Part shown: positions 1 to 11,734 of the stretch, in pieces
How the letters are laid out: the number at the start of each line of letters is the position of its first letter
How positions within the stretch are numbered: the stretch's first letter is position 1
Source of the DNA: Zopfochytrium polystomum
Taxonomy: Eukaryota > Chytridiomycota > Chytridiomycetes > Chytridiales > Chytridiaceae
Assembly (NCBI GenBank): GCA_025765615.1
Contig: JAIVFJ010000110.1
Coordinates: 62,001 to 126,000 of the forward strand
Length of the DNA: 64,000 bases
Direction: 5' to 3'
The notes under the pieces: generated by a model
What the model was told of the DNA's origin: nothing
What the model saw: the letters and a program-made list of their open reading frames with translations, nothing else
Databases searched by the model: none
Position numbers and translations under genes: made by a program

Positions 1-3000
1 CTGGCAGACCTGTCAAAGAAGAAGAACCCACGTGGGGCGCAGCAGCCAGTCAGACACGTTCTCCCTTTCGTTCCGAAAAGAAAACACCGCCCTCGGTCAA
101 TCTAAATGGAGTCACATGCTCCACCCTACCCCCCGTTCATCAAACGCTTGCCCAAAATCACCTCTTTCAGCCGCAAAATGTACGTATCCTTCTGCGTCAC
201 GACTTTGGACAGCCGCTCATTCTCCAGCTCGGCGACGCGAAGACTCTCTCTCGGGACCAGCTCCTTTTCGCCCCCGCCGTTGAGGGAAGCCACGCTGGAC
301 AGCGGACGTCCCGTCGTCGGCGCCGGCGCCCCCGCTGAAGCTGCAGCCGTCCCCGCCACGAGTTGATATTTGCTCAGTTCGTCACGGAGGCTTGCGTTCT
401 CTGCGCGCAACGCGTCAAGCGTGGACTGCCGAATCGCCAGCTCGCGAGACTCGGGGTTGTCGGCTAATTGGAGTATCTTGTGAGACGAGGGAAGGGAAGT
501 GGGCCCGGGGTTAAGAGGGACGCAATCGGAATTCCACACAACTAAGCAAACGGTGTGTGTTTACGCTACCCGAGTATTCAACGGATTCTGCTCGACCGCC
601 GACTCCAGGGCGACAATCTGCTCGTTCAGGGCATTCACCTCTTTTTCCAACATGAGATTCTCCTTCTTCAACCGGTCGATTTCTATCAGCGTGAATATTG
701 GAGGGTAGCGCCGTTCAGTTAGGTTTCACCAGAGCAAGGCAGAGAGGGCAGAATGAAGCAGCGAGTGTCAGGCCGGGAAGAACTGACCTTGCTCCGAAGC
801 ATGGATGCGCTGAAACAGTTCGGCCCCAAAGGGATTGGTAGAGCCCTCTGGTGCGACTGCCGCCGGCGATGCCGCCGCCGCCGCTGAGGAAGCTTGCGCC
901 AATTCCGCCTCCAGCCTCTTTACGTGCGCCATTAACTCGGCTAGTCGAGCCTCCTGCTCTTCGATTCGACGGCTCTTTGCGGCATCGTAGTTGTTTGGTG
1001 ACATTTGTTGCTCCTCGAGGTCAAAGCTTTTCTGTTACAGAGGAAAAGAGCGGATCGACAGTTTGTGAGAAGGAAATGTGGGATTTTCTCGTCTTGCTTT
1101 CTGTTGTACCAGTTGCTCTTGGAGGAACGAAACTTGACTTTGGGCCATGTCGCGGGACCTCTCGACCCTTTTGCACATGATTTGCGCTTGCTCGTACTTC
1201 TTCTCTAAGGAAGCGAGCGATGATCTAGCTTGCTGCACCTGGAATGAGGACAACAGTTGCAGCGAGAAAACGCATAATCGGTCGCCCAGTCGAAAAAAGA
1301 AAACCAGCAAAAAGGCTCACCTCCACTCCAAGGGCAAGGACCTGCGCCTCCAAGCCTCTCACTTTCGCCGCCTCGGCGCCAACCTTCTCCATGTACATCG
1401 CAACGTTTAGCCTCTCACTGGCCAACGCCTTGGATAGCTCGTACGGCGCGTCCATGCCCATTTCGTCTCCGTGCTTTGCCAGCCACGCTGTCCATCGACT
1501 CTTCTCCGCGCGGAGCGTCGCCGTCTCGTTCTCGGCCTGTGCGAGCTTGTGGCGCAGAACGTCGGCGTGCGCCAGTTGCGATTCGAGGAGTCGGTTTTCC
1601 TCGCGGAGGCGCTCGACGGTGTCGCGGCGCGCGCGGAGCTGCCGTACTTCGCGGGTGAGGGATTCATTTGCGGATTCGATGGTTGAGATGTAGGAGAGCT
1701 GGTCTGACGCATCCGAATTCCAAAAGTGTTAAAATTGCGGGGGGGTGGTCGGACAACGCATGTGAAACCTTGAAGTTGCTTCTTTATAGTGATCACGTCT
1801 TTCTCTGATGCGCCAGAGCGAACGCTCAGCATTTCCGCCTCCACGGCTGACAGAGTCGCTTCGAGCTCTTGTATTCTCAAAAAAGCGGATTGCTTGGCTT
1901 GCAGCTCGACTTCCCTCTGGAGGGCCAAAACATTTTTTCTAGTTATCAAACACGGTTGCTCTGTTCGCGGGGAACAAAAGAAGAAACCTACCAGCTCCAG
2001 CATTGCGGCAAGCTCTGCATTCAGCCGTTTAACGTCCGAGGAGGCAACTGAACTTTTGCGATCCGCATTCCTTTTCAAGTCCGATAACTTTTCCGTAAGC
2101 GCCGAGACTCGCTCCTTCAACTGAACGCTCTCCGCTAGAGAGGCCGCTTTTTGTGCGTCCTTTTCTCGCTACAAGCATCATTTCTGTCAGCAAGCGAAGC
2201 CTTCGATAGGAGCAGGATTTCACCTGAAGTCTGGTGAGGTCCGCTTCGAGCTGTTTGATGCGTTCGGCATTCTTCTTCTCGCGATCCAGCAGAAACAGTC
2301 GGTCTTTGTCCAGAGTCTGGAGGGAGAGAGCGGCTCAAATTGGAATGGCGGAATGGATGCTCTGCACTGAGAACACCAACCTCGACTCGGGTGCGATTCT
2401 CTTCGATGATCAACTCCGTTCGCTTCCGCACCTTTTCCAGCTCAATGTCTTTTTCGGTCGCCTTCGCGTTTGCCGACGTCAGCTCTCTAGTCAACGCCTT
2501 CACTTGCCGTCGTAGCTCGAGGACCTCAGGATCTACCGTGGAGGAGCGCAAAACGGAGTGGTGGTGTCAGATTGTGGAAAGCAAACTATTTCCTTTCCCC
2601 TCAATCGCGCGCAGCACCGGCATTGATGTCCTTCAGCGACGTCGACGGTTGTGTGATTCTGCGTCCTGGAGAGGAGCTTTGGGCCAGCTTGACCGCAGGC
2701 TGCGAATGTTGGGGTGATTTAGGCTTCACTTTCACTCTCTCCCTTGTCCAGAGAGACAATCGCAGAGCGGCTGACCTCTTTGGAAACACCAGCGCTGCTG
2801 CTTCCGCTAATGCTGCCGCCAGTGGGTCTGGCGGTGGCGGGGCCACTCGTCAGAGCCTCCTTTGCGTAGGCGTTGGCGGACTGCACGAAAGATTCAAAGG
2901 ATCGGACAAAGTCATCCGAGGACTGGTGGGCAGCGCCGCCGGCCAGTTGTGGGGACGGCCCGGACAAGGTGCGGTACAGACGCGACAGCTTGGAGTGACG

Positions 3001-3234
3001 CGACGAGTCGGACGAGTCTTCGTGGGGCCGCTTCGACGGGAGTGGGATCGAGGAGGAATTGAAGGCCAGAGAGGAGGAGGAGGAGGAAGTGGGGAGCGAG
3101 GAGCGGGCGGTGGTGAATGTCGACGACGACAAGGACGATGTCAGCGAGGATCGGGTCGACGGCAGCGAGGACGATGATGACGACGAGGCGATCGCCGCGG
3201 GGGTGTTGTTGCGCCTCCCGGCCCCGTCCATCAT
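1..3234 (-). CDS. MAD1: Spindle assembly checkpoint protein Mad1 (3' end beyond the window)
   Basis: Coiled-coil protein that recruits Mad2 to unattached kinetochores, normally at the nuclear envelope and kinetochore. The N-terminus (from ATG at 3234) is Ser-rich. A long heptad-rich rod follows, split over many short exons. The deciding evidence is the Mad2-interacting motif: exon end NTR (570) splices over a 93-bp intron (569-477) to ILQLADNPES, followed by TLDALRAENASL, which matches the fungal Mad1 pattern of basic-hydrophobic-x-NP then LDALRAEN. The RLKE sequence at the last visible donor (GTGATT at 161) is the start of the conserved RLKEVF segment before the RWD-like C-terminal domain. 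The acceptor at 11-10 leaves codons VCQ in bases 9-1, so the C-terminal domain lies outside the window. Exon 1 probably ends near 2790-2745; its donor is ambiguous. Later exons are near 2530-2381, 2317-2225, 2170-2000, 1940-1770, 1700-1330, 1240-1080, 1000-780 and 700-570. The start codon is a choice between adjacent ATGs. Confidence 0.88.
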
Positions 3235-3811
3235 TCCCTTTAGTCCAGAAGAGAGCGTCTGACAAGGCGAGACTGCTTTTCAACTTTGCGGTCTTTTCCT
3301 CGGGCAGCACATAATTGATAATAACATGTTGCGTGAATCGAAAAACTGGCAGGCAGGCAGGCAGGGAGGGGCATTGAACCGGCGCGGTTGGTGAGGCAGG
3401 GCGGGAAGGGAAGAAGGGAAGGGGAAAACAGACAGCCGAAATAGTTTTACATGGCGAAGAGACAGTGTAGATCCCCGAAAAGCGCGCATCTACGGCTACC
3501 AATATCACAGCCTCCTTTTGACTCCGACCCGACCCCCCCATCGTGCGGTTGGCTTAGCTTGGCGAGGAATCAAAGCGCCAAGCCAGCGCGCGCACTCCCA
3601 GATTCGCTGGGGGGGGTGATTAGCGTCGGCTGGGGGGAGGAGGGGGTGGCACAAATCACGCGCACACGCTCACACACGCACACACACGCGCACACACGCA
3701 CACGACGGCGGCTCGGTGATCGGCGTTTCTTCAAATTTCATCCACGCAATCTGTCCCAGTATCTCTCTCTCTCTGTCTCTCTGTCTCGCTCGCAAACCAG
3801 AATTGGCGACG
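3235..3811. promoter_or_regulatory. Divergent promoter between MAD1 and the GH5 gene
   Basis: This 577-bp stretch separates the MAD1 start (minus) from the glucosidase start (plus), so it must hold both promoters. It contains a CA-rich tract (about 3660-3705) and a CT-rich tract (3761-3787) just before the glucosidase ATG. No clear TATA box was found. Confidence 0.55.
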
Positions 3812-6800
3812 ATGTCCTTCACGACGAGAGGCGCGACAACGGGTGGAGCAGCCGCAGCGAGCACCAACAAGAGCAACACCACCACCACCACCACCACCAC
3901 CTCCACCACTACCACTACCTCCACGGACCCGCAGAACAACGACGCGCACCGTCACAACCAGTCGGCTTTGGGCCACCTGATCCTGCCTCAGTTATCGGCT
4001 GCTGCCTCTCCCCACTCGACCTCCTCCTCCTCCACCACCGCCGTGGGGTCAACTCAACCCCTCCCGCCCGCCGCCCACGATCTCACCCTCACCCGTATCC
4101 TCGCCCCGCCCGCCCCGCACCAACCCGAAGAGAAACTGTCAGGCGCGCACCCAGCTGCCCCACACTCAGAGCTTCGCGGCCACTTTGTCGACCAGCACGG
4201 ACGCACCCTCCTCCTGCGCGGCGTCAACGTGTCGGGCGTCTCCAAGCTGCCCACCTCCCCCAACGGCTCGTCGCACGTCTCAGACCGCTTCTTTGACCAC
4301 AAGAACGTCTCGTTCGTGGGTCGCCCGTTTGCGCTGGACGAGATCGATGAGCACCTCGAGAGACTGAGAGCCTGGGGGCTGACTTTTGTCCGGCTTATCG
4401 TGACCTGGGAGAGCTTGGGTGAGTGGAAGGGAGAGGATCTCTGAAAGGGGGGAATATGGATACGAAGCAGTTCCACGGAGCTAGCGCGATCGCCACCTGC
4501 AGTGGGATAGTCGGGGCAAAGAGGCAAATCCCGCGTGATCACCCGCCGATCAATGGGTTGCACTCGTTTTCTAGAAATCCTTCCGCTGCGCCGTCCCCCG
4601 TCATGCCCCACTCCAGTCAAGCTTCTCTCTCGATCGTCATCTACTCATCAATCAATGAATACTCCTTTTTTTCACTCTAGAGCACGCTGGCCCCGGTATC
4701 TACGATGAAGAGTACATTTCGTACCTGCGCGTCGTGGTCGATCGCATCCATGATCACGGCCTGAAATGTTTTATTGGTTCGTACATTTGATTGGCGCCCG
4801 CTGATCATTGAGCGAACCGACCGATCTGCTCACCCCGCCTAAACACATCGCTGAACAACTCAACAGATCCTCACCAGGATACGTGGAGTCGCTTCTCTGG
4901 CGGTTCTGGCGCTCCCGGTTGGACGTTCACCGTCGCCGGCCTCGACCTCACCGCCTTCGACGCGGTGAACGCGGCGCACGTGCACAACACTGTCGAGGAC
5001 AAGCACACCCCGCACATGCACTGGCCGACAAACTACGCCAAGCTGGCGTGCGCAACCATGTTCACGCTTTTTTTTGCCGGCCACGTGTTTGCCCCGAACG
5101 CGACCGTGCCCCTGCGCCTGCCGGTGGACAAAAGCGCGCCGGCTTCGTCCGCAAAGCCCGTTGAAGAGGTCCACCTCTCCGAGTTCCTTCAGCGCCATTT
5201 TGTTGCAGCGTTTGCCCACCTCGCCGAGCGGCTGAAGGGGTCCCCTGCCCTGGTCGGATTCGACACCATGAACGAACCTCACTACGGCTACATTGGCTTG
5301 CCTGACCTCACAAAGTGGGACGACCGTGCCTACCTCCACTTTGGTGCGTTCCCGAGCGCGGTTCAGTCCATGGCGCTGGGTAATGGAATGGCAGTGGTGA
5401 GTTCAACTCCCGATTTTTTCATTTTTTTTCTGAGTTACGTGTATGTGCCATTCTTCGGTCATGTGGCGAGTCCCATTTTCACTTCCAACATCAATACTAA
5501 CGCAAGCTATGGACAAACCACTTTTAGGATGTTGACTTTTGGGTCAAGGCCTCTTTACTTCCAACGAAAAAAGCTGGCACTCGGCTTCTCAACAAGGAGC
5601 ATCGCAGCGCCTGGCTTGACGGGAAAGAGTGCATCTGGTGCGAATCGTTTTAGAATGCAGACTTTATGACATTCAAATGGATCAAAGCTGACTTCTCCTC
5701 GCCATTCGTTCGCCAAAATCTTTGACTCAGGAAACGCCACGGGGTCTGGGACGTTGACCCGAGCACGGGCCTTCCGCGGGTCCTGCGCCCCTCGTACTTC
5801 CAGACAAACCCGTCGACTGGACAGCGCGTCGACTTTATCCCTGACTTTTACCTCCCGTTTGTGCGCCGCTACGCTGACGCGATTCAGGAAGTCGACCCCA
5901 GCTTGTTAATTTTTGTCGAGCCTGTGCCAAACGAAGACTTGCCGCGGCTCGTGGAGGAAGCGGACCAGAAGCGAGTGGGATGGATTGCTGCGCCGCATTG
6001 GTACGACTTGCATGGGCTTGTTTCCAAGGTAAAGAGTCAAAGACGAGACCAAAGGGAACGGAGGGGAATGAGCTGAGGGGATCTGCAGCGTGACACCACC
6101 CGCTCACAAACTATTTCGTGGATTCCGTTCTCACCCGCAGAATTTCGGAATCAATGCGTTCGGGCGCATAACATTCGACGTACAAAGCCTCGCTAAGGTG
6201 AGCAAATATGTTTTAGTTGACCTGGATCTGGGAAACGAAAGTGACTGTTGGGACATCAAACTGACAAGCCACTCTGGGGCAAACCCAATCAATCAATTTC
6301 CTTATCTTCTTTTGCGCAGCGCCGAAAATGGATCTTCCAGAACATCTACTTTGGGAACGACGGGGCGCGGCGCAACTATACCGCTCAGCTGAAGGAGATA
6401 GTTTCAATGAGCGTGCGCAACATGGGCAACCGGCCGATCGTGGTCGGCGAGGTCGGCATCCCAATGGACATTGACGGAAAGCGGGCGTACGCGTCCGGGG
6501 ACTACCGCGAGCAGACTGATTTCCTTGACGCGGTCATGTCCGGTATCGAGGAGAACCTGGTCAGCTTCACGCTGTGGAACTACAACCCGCGCAACGACAA
6601 CGTCCACGGAGACCACTGGAACGGCGAGGACTTTAGCATCTACTCGCCAAAGCCGTCAAGGCCCGGAACTCCGTCGTTAGGGCGGCAGCAGCGCGGCGGT
6701 GCGGTCGGGGGCTCGGCGGCGGGGTCGCGGCCGGGGAGCAGGGCGCGCTCCCGCGCGCCGTCAGCCATGTCGCTGGCGGCGCAACAGGGGGCGTCGTCGG

Positions 6801-7757
6801 CGGCGGTGGCCGCTGGCGCTGGAGCTGGCGGCGTCGCCGCGGCGGCGGCGGACGCGAGCGAGTCCGGGCCTGAGTATTACTCGGACTCTGGCAGCGACGT
6901 TGTGATTGTGTCGTCGCCGTCGACATCGCCGCGGCGCAAGGCGGCGGCGGCGGCAGCACAGAAGCCTTCGCCTGCGCCCGCGGCACCGCCGGCGGGGGCG
7001 GGGTCGGGGTCCTCGACTACGACTGCTGCGGCCGCGGCTGCGGCGCGGTCCAAGCTAGTGGACGACATCACAGCCAGCCTGCTCGCGGGGTCCGCGTCGC
7101 CGCCGCCGGCGCGGGCGAAGCAGCTTCCGGGCGCCGCGGCGCCCGACGGCGACGACGCGCCGTACGACCTGTACCTGTTCGAGGGCCACCCTGACCACGC
7201 GCACCACGAGGGCGGCCGCGCGCTGCCGGCGCTGCTGCGACCGCACGCGTGCAAGGTCGCCGGCGTGCCGACCCGCGCGCGGTTCGATCGCGCGACGCGC
7301 GTGTACGAGCTCGAGTTTGTGTCGCCGGCGGCTGCCGCCGCCGCCTCGGCGCCGTTGTCGCTCGCGGAAACGCTGCGGGGGGGGCCGGGGCGGGGACGCG
7401 GTGGCGCTGGTGACCGAGGTATTTGTGCCGAGCTTCCACTACGCGGCGGCCACGGCGGCTGAGGGGGAGGAGGGCGGCCCGGGGGGGCCCGTGCTGGACG
7501 TGCAGGTGTCGGACGGCGAGTGGGTTTACGTTGCGGAGCTGCAGAGCCTGTTTTGGGCGCGTGACCCAGCGTTCCGCGGCGCCGGTGGGTCCGCGCGGCA
7601 CTGGCTGCGGATCGCGCCGGGCCCCGGAGCGCGACCGGCCGCGGCGGAGGATGCGACACCGTCGACGCCCGCGGCGTCGACGGTGTCCGTGGCGGTTGCT
7701 AGCATTGCCGTGCTCGGGGTCGCGGTCGCGTTGCGTTGGATGATGGCGGGTGCCTAA
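3812..7757 (+). CDS. GH5 family (GH5_12-like) steryl-glucoside / glucosylceramide glucosidase, membrane-anchored
   Basis: Resembles fungal EGCrP2/steryl-beta-glucosidase proteins, which cleave glucose from ergosterol glucoside or glucosylceramide. Exons verified in frame: 3812-4418, 4681-4776, 4867-5396, 5528-5637, 5731-6028, 6141-6197, 6320 onward, all GT-AG. The Ser/Thr/Pro-rich leader (about 110 residues) precedes the TIM barrel, which opens with GHFVDQHGRTLLLRGVN. The acid/base Glu lies in the NEP motif (codons 5271-5279) within FDTMNEPHYGY. The nucleophile Glu is codon 6449-6451 in IVVGEVGIPMD. PHWYDLHG (about 6000) is another conserved segment. An Ala/Ser-rich insertion (about 6660-7140) separates the barrel from a C-terminal beta domain. 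The protein ends in a single hydrophobic helix (SVAVASIAVLGVAVAL), suggesting a tail anchor. A frame change at a G8 run (7377-7384) separates the two C-terminal reading frames. An in-frame ATG at 3716 is possible, but 3812 avoids translating a CT repeat. Confidence 0.82.
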
Positions 7758-7798
7758 GGGGGGGCGGGGGTTTCTGATACTACTTATCTTTGTTGTTT

Positions 7799-7859
<61 letters not shown>

Positions 7860-8474
7860 TGCTCTGTGGCTTTTCTCATCCCCTCTGTGAGTTTGTGATG
7901 AGTCGCGGGTAGCGTTTTTCTCCTTTCTTCTCCTTTCCTTCCCCTCGTACTATTTTTTTTTTTTTTTTTTTGTTTCCTCCAAAGTCGGTTGCTTTCGCGG
8001 TTTCTCCCCTTTCCCTCATCTACAAAATCCGTTTTACGCTCCAAAGAAAAGAGAGGTTTACGTGTCGGCTCGTATTAAAAATGCTGAAAGGGGTCAAAAA
8101 AAAAAAGAGCGCGAGATGTGGTCCTTGTTCTGACGCCACTGAAACTATAAAAAAAAAAAGTACGCGCGCCGATTCATCCTGGCCACCGTTCGTACAGCAA
8201 ACGAGAGGACCTCACTTCGCTGGATGGGACGATTTCATCGAAGTAGTTTCGACACGGAAAAGGGATAAAAAGAAGGTGCCTTGTTGCGTTCCGCGCTGAA
8301 TCGCGTGAATTCCAATATAAAAAAAACATTATCGACGCCCAATCCTCCATAAATAGTGCCAACTTTCACCCATACGCACACAAACACACCCACACACCCA
8401 CACACGCACATATCCCGTTTCCCTCCCCATTCCCCGCCCTCTTGTTGAATACGGGATGCCGCTGCAGCGCTCGC
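7758..8474. other. Intergenic region between convergent GH5 and membrane-protein genes
   Basis: Both flanking genes end here. The region holds a CT/GT microsatellite (7800-7859), a T-run near 7952-7971, short A-runs and a CA-rich tract (8370-8410). I see no gene in it. Confidence 0.6.
7800..7859 (+). repeat. Compound (CT)n(GT)n microsatellite
   Basis: About 16 CT units pass directly into about 14 GT units, 43 bp after the glucosidase stop codon, in its probable 3' UTR. Confidence 0.95.
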
Positions 8475-8652
8475 TCACGAGATGTCAACTTTTTGAAAGA
8501 CTCCACACGTGAGGATGACGATGCCGGCGGAGAAGGGCAACGGCGGGGGCATCATGCAGCGGCCGCTCTCGTCGACGATGGAGGTGGTGACGACCGAGAG
8601 GAGCTGGCCGGCGACGGAGCCGCAGGGGTCGAGGTCGCCATAGTTCTGCACA

Positions 8653-8685
<33 letters not shown>

Positions 8686-10562
8686 GGTCAACTCAGTAAC
8701 GGTATTTTTGGGTTTCGAGGGGGGGGTGGAATACGGGAGGGGGAAAAGGGGCTTCAACTCACAAAGGTGTCGATGGTCAAGCACAACCCGGTGCGGCGGT
8801 GGACCCACCTGCCGCCGTCGTCGACGGCGAACAGCTGGCCGCTCGGGTCGCCGTCGGTGGCGGCGGCATCGTCGCAATCCACCTGGATGGTGGTGTTCCC
8901 TTTGGCGCTCTTGCTGGAGCAGCCCGTGACCTCGCCGTCCGAGTTAAGGATGAAGAGGCGGAAGGGCGGCTGCGCGTTGCCGTTCTTACTGAGCGAGACG
9001 ATCGCGGGCGGTAAGGCGGGCGAGCCGCCGCCGCCGTCGGGGCTGATGCCGTTGATGCCGCTCGAGGGCAGAGACGTTGGGGTGGTGGTGGTGGTGGAGG
9101 AGGAGGTCGAAGAGGAGGAGGATGCGGAGGTTGAGGAGGGACTGGAGGAGGTGGGTGACGAGGATGGTGGCGGGGAAGATGGTGAGGATGAGAGGGCGGA
9201 AGTCGGGGAGCCGGACAGAGATGATTGAGTCGAGGGCGAGGACAGAGAGGAGGCAGTGTCGGCCGTGGCGGCAGGATCGGTGGGCTGTCGGTTAGCCGCG
9301 GTGGCGGCAGTCGAGGGTGAGGGTGGTGGGTCACCAACCGTGGAAGTAGAGGAATTCAGCGCGGCAGAGGATGCACGGGGGGCAGGCGGGTCGGGGTTCG
9401 TGATGCCGGGGGAGTCGGAATTGGATGAAGAGGACCGCGCCTTCAGGGCCAAGTACGCGGCGGTGACGGACGCTGCCGCGAGAACAAGGATGGCGGCGAC
9501 GAGTATCAGTAGCACGGCACCTGCGTGGTGTTATCGCGATAGCGAATTGATTTAGTTTTCCGAGGTAAATGAAGGCGCGGCACAACCCAATCCCAGCGGT
9601 TTCCCTTCTTCGCACGACTCACGCTTCCGCCGTCGCTGACCAGGACGCCAGGCTTCGCCCTTGGCGCCGTCCTTTCCCGGCGTCGCCGCAAACTTGCCGG
9701 CCTCATCCGCGTTGGGAGGAAACGTCAGATCGCCCGCGCTGTCAGCCGGGTCGTCCTGCTTCCACGGCGCGCCGTCACGGCTGCTGGCGCTGGAGGGGAA
9801 CGAAAAAAACGAAGCGTCCAACACAACAGCTGCGGCAATCCGAGTCGCGGCCCGCGCGGCATTGGAGGCATTGAACGCATCGGCATTGGCTGCGGCTGCG
9901 GCCGCCGCTGCGGTCTCCGCGGCAGCAAGCTTGGCCTTCTCTGCCCCTATAGGAGGAGAAGCGAGGCGAGGGGGGCGATCGCTCCCGCCGTGGCACCCTT
10001 CGCCTTCTGGAGTCGCTTCTGCTGTTGAAGGTCGTGCATAATCGTGGGGAAGGGGACGCTTTTGTTGGGGTGAGGCACTGACGTTCGGCCGTTGGTGTCG
10101 TTCGGTTTCGGCCGCCGCAGTGGCGGATGATGATGCGGGTTGCCCGCGGGTATAGGCGGGTGGGATTTCCACGCTTTCAGGTTCAATCGCCCCCACCGGA
10201 TCATCGCCAAGATCGAGCCGCCGCTGTTGCTGCTTCGAGGGGTTCTTTTTGCCTGAAGCTTGGGCGACACGCTCGGCGACGAAGGGCAAGGCCCATGCAG
10301 TTTTCTCGGCAGTGGCAGACGGGCCTTGCTCCGAGCTTGGCGGCGGGCGACCGTGGACGTCCTGCGCAAACACACGGCGCTCGAACTGGATGAGAGTATC
10401 GTCTCCGTCGCTCCCATCCTCGCTACCACTACTGTCGGCGGCACGACTGCGGCCTGGGTGCAGGCCGTGATCGTCCCCGTCGCCTCCGTCGCCGTCGCCG
10501 CCCTCGTCGTCCGTTTGCGTCGCCGGCGTCGCCCTTGCCGGCCGCGCCTTCTTGGTTCTCAT
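8475..10562 (-). CDS. Single-pass membrane protein with C-terminal ricin-like module, function unknown
   Basis: Three exons: 10562 to about 9613 (donor GTGAGT), about 9521 to about 8763 (donor GTGAGT), and about 8649-8475. The first exon (from MRTKKARPARATP) is a long low-complexity, presumably cytoplasmic, region ending in a basic RRRKR stretch. The hydrophobic helix AVLLILVAAILVLAAASVTAAYLAL follows at once, so a type II orientation is likely. A Ser/Thr/Pro-rich stalk then leads to a C-terminal domain with CLTI and QLF motifs, paired cysteines and NGDGxxxGC-like turns, resembling one or two beta-trefoil (ricin B-type) repeats. Intron 2 contains a GT microsatellite (8654-8683). A longer N-terminus from an ATG at 10664 is possible. 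I recognise the topology but not the family. It could be a surface lectin or carbohydrate sensor. Confidence 0.6.
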
Positions 10563-11184
10563 TGGTGTCGTCTGTCTCCTTAATTGTGAAGACTCGATCC
10601 ACCTGTCAAATTTTTGTCTTCCTCGTTGTAGTTTTGTTTTTCCATTTCCTGATTTGCAATTCACAGAAAAAGGAAATAAATTTTTTTGCTTGGTGTTTCG
10701 TTCTCTCTCTCTCTCTCTCTCTCCCTCGTTCTCTTCTGCGTGCCGCCATGATTCCTGAATGGAAATTTTTTTTCCCCACGAGTGTGCAAAAACGAAGACA
10801 AAAAAACAAAAAAAAAAAAAAAAATTCGGTCAGAAATTACTTGATTGATTGATGCTTTCATCAAGCTTTGTGGGGTCAGTCAGCGAGTCCGATTATTAAT
10901 TTTCATGATTTTTGTCTCCCGCCCGCACGACGAGGGAAGAATCACAGGAAGTAAAGAGCCGGTCAGCCCAGCCCTTTGAGCGATACAAAGCACAATGCTG
11001 CCACCTGGCGAGACGTTTAGTCAGAGTGGGAAAGTCAGTGGTTCTTCCACGCAGCAGACAGCCCAAAAAAAAGCAAACATTCGTGCTACAATATGACATC
11101 AAAAAATATGCTCATTGAAAGCGATTCAGATTTGCTTTCGATGTTGCCCGCCCGCCCACTCCCCCTGCCCACTTCCCCCCATTC
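10563..11184. other. Intergenic region
   Basis: This 622-bp AT-rich gap between two minus-strand genes contains a CT repeat (10700-10726) and an A-run near 10808-10823. It should hold the promoter of the ricin-like gene and the 3' UTR of the next gene. I see no coding sequence. Confidence 0.6.
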
Positions 11185-11699
11185 TCAAAACTCAACGACA
11201 AACAGCGACGCCCCGCCGCCGCCACTCCTCACCGTCTCAGTCTCGACCACTCCCCACACCCCGCTCGCTCCCCCATTCAGCCCCAGCACCGGCCAGTCCG
11301 CGACGGCGTCACCGTCGCCCGCCCCCATCGGCCACTCGTCCGCGCGGCGCGGCGCGACAGCCTCCGCGGCGTCCGCGGCGGCGGTATCGAGTTGCAGCAG
11401 CGCCATCGTCGCGGGCCCGTCCGCGGCCACGCGGAACTGCACGGCGAGGACGCGGGCGTCGGGCGAGCCGCGAAGGCAGCCGACCTCGGGCGGGGTCGAC
11501 GGAAACGAGGAGGACGACGACGACGACGACGACAAGGGCTCCTCGCCCGGGAGCGCGGCGCGGTGGACGGCGGGGTCGGTCAGCGGGACGGCGGCGGCGG
11601 CGACGGAGGGGTCGGTTTGGGAGAGGAGGACGGCGGCGAGGCCGCGGGCTTTCGGGTGGCGGACGAGGAGGAAGGGCGGGGCGAGGACCGCGGGCGGGC

Positions 11700-11734
<35 letters not shown>

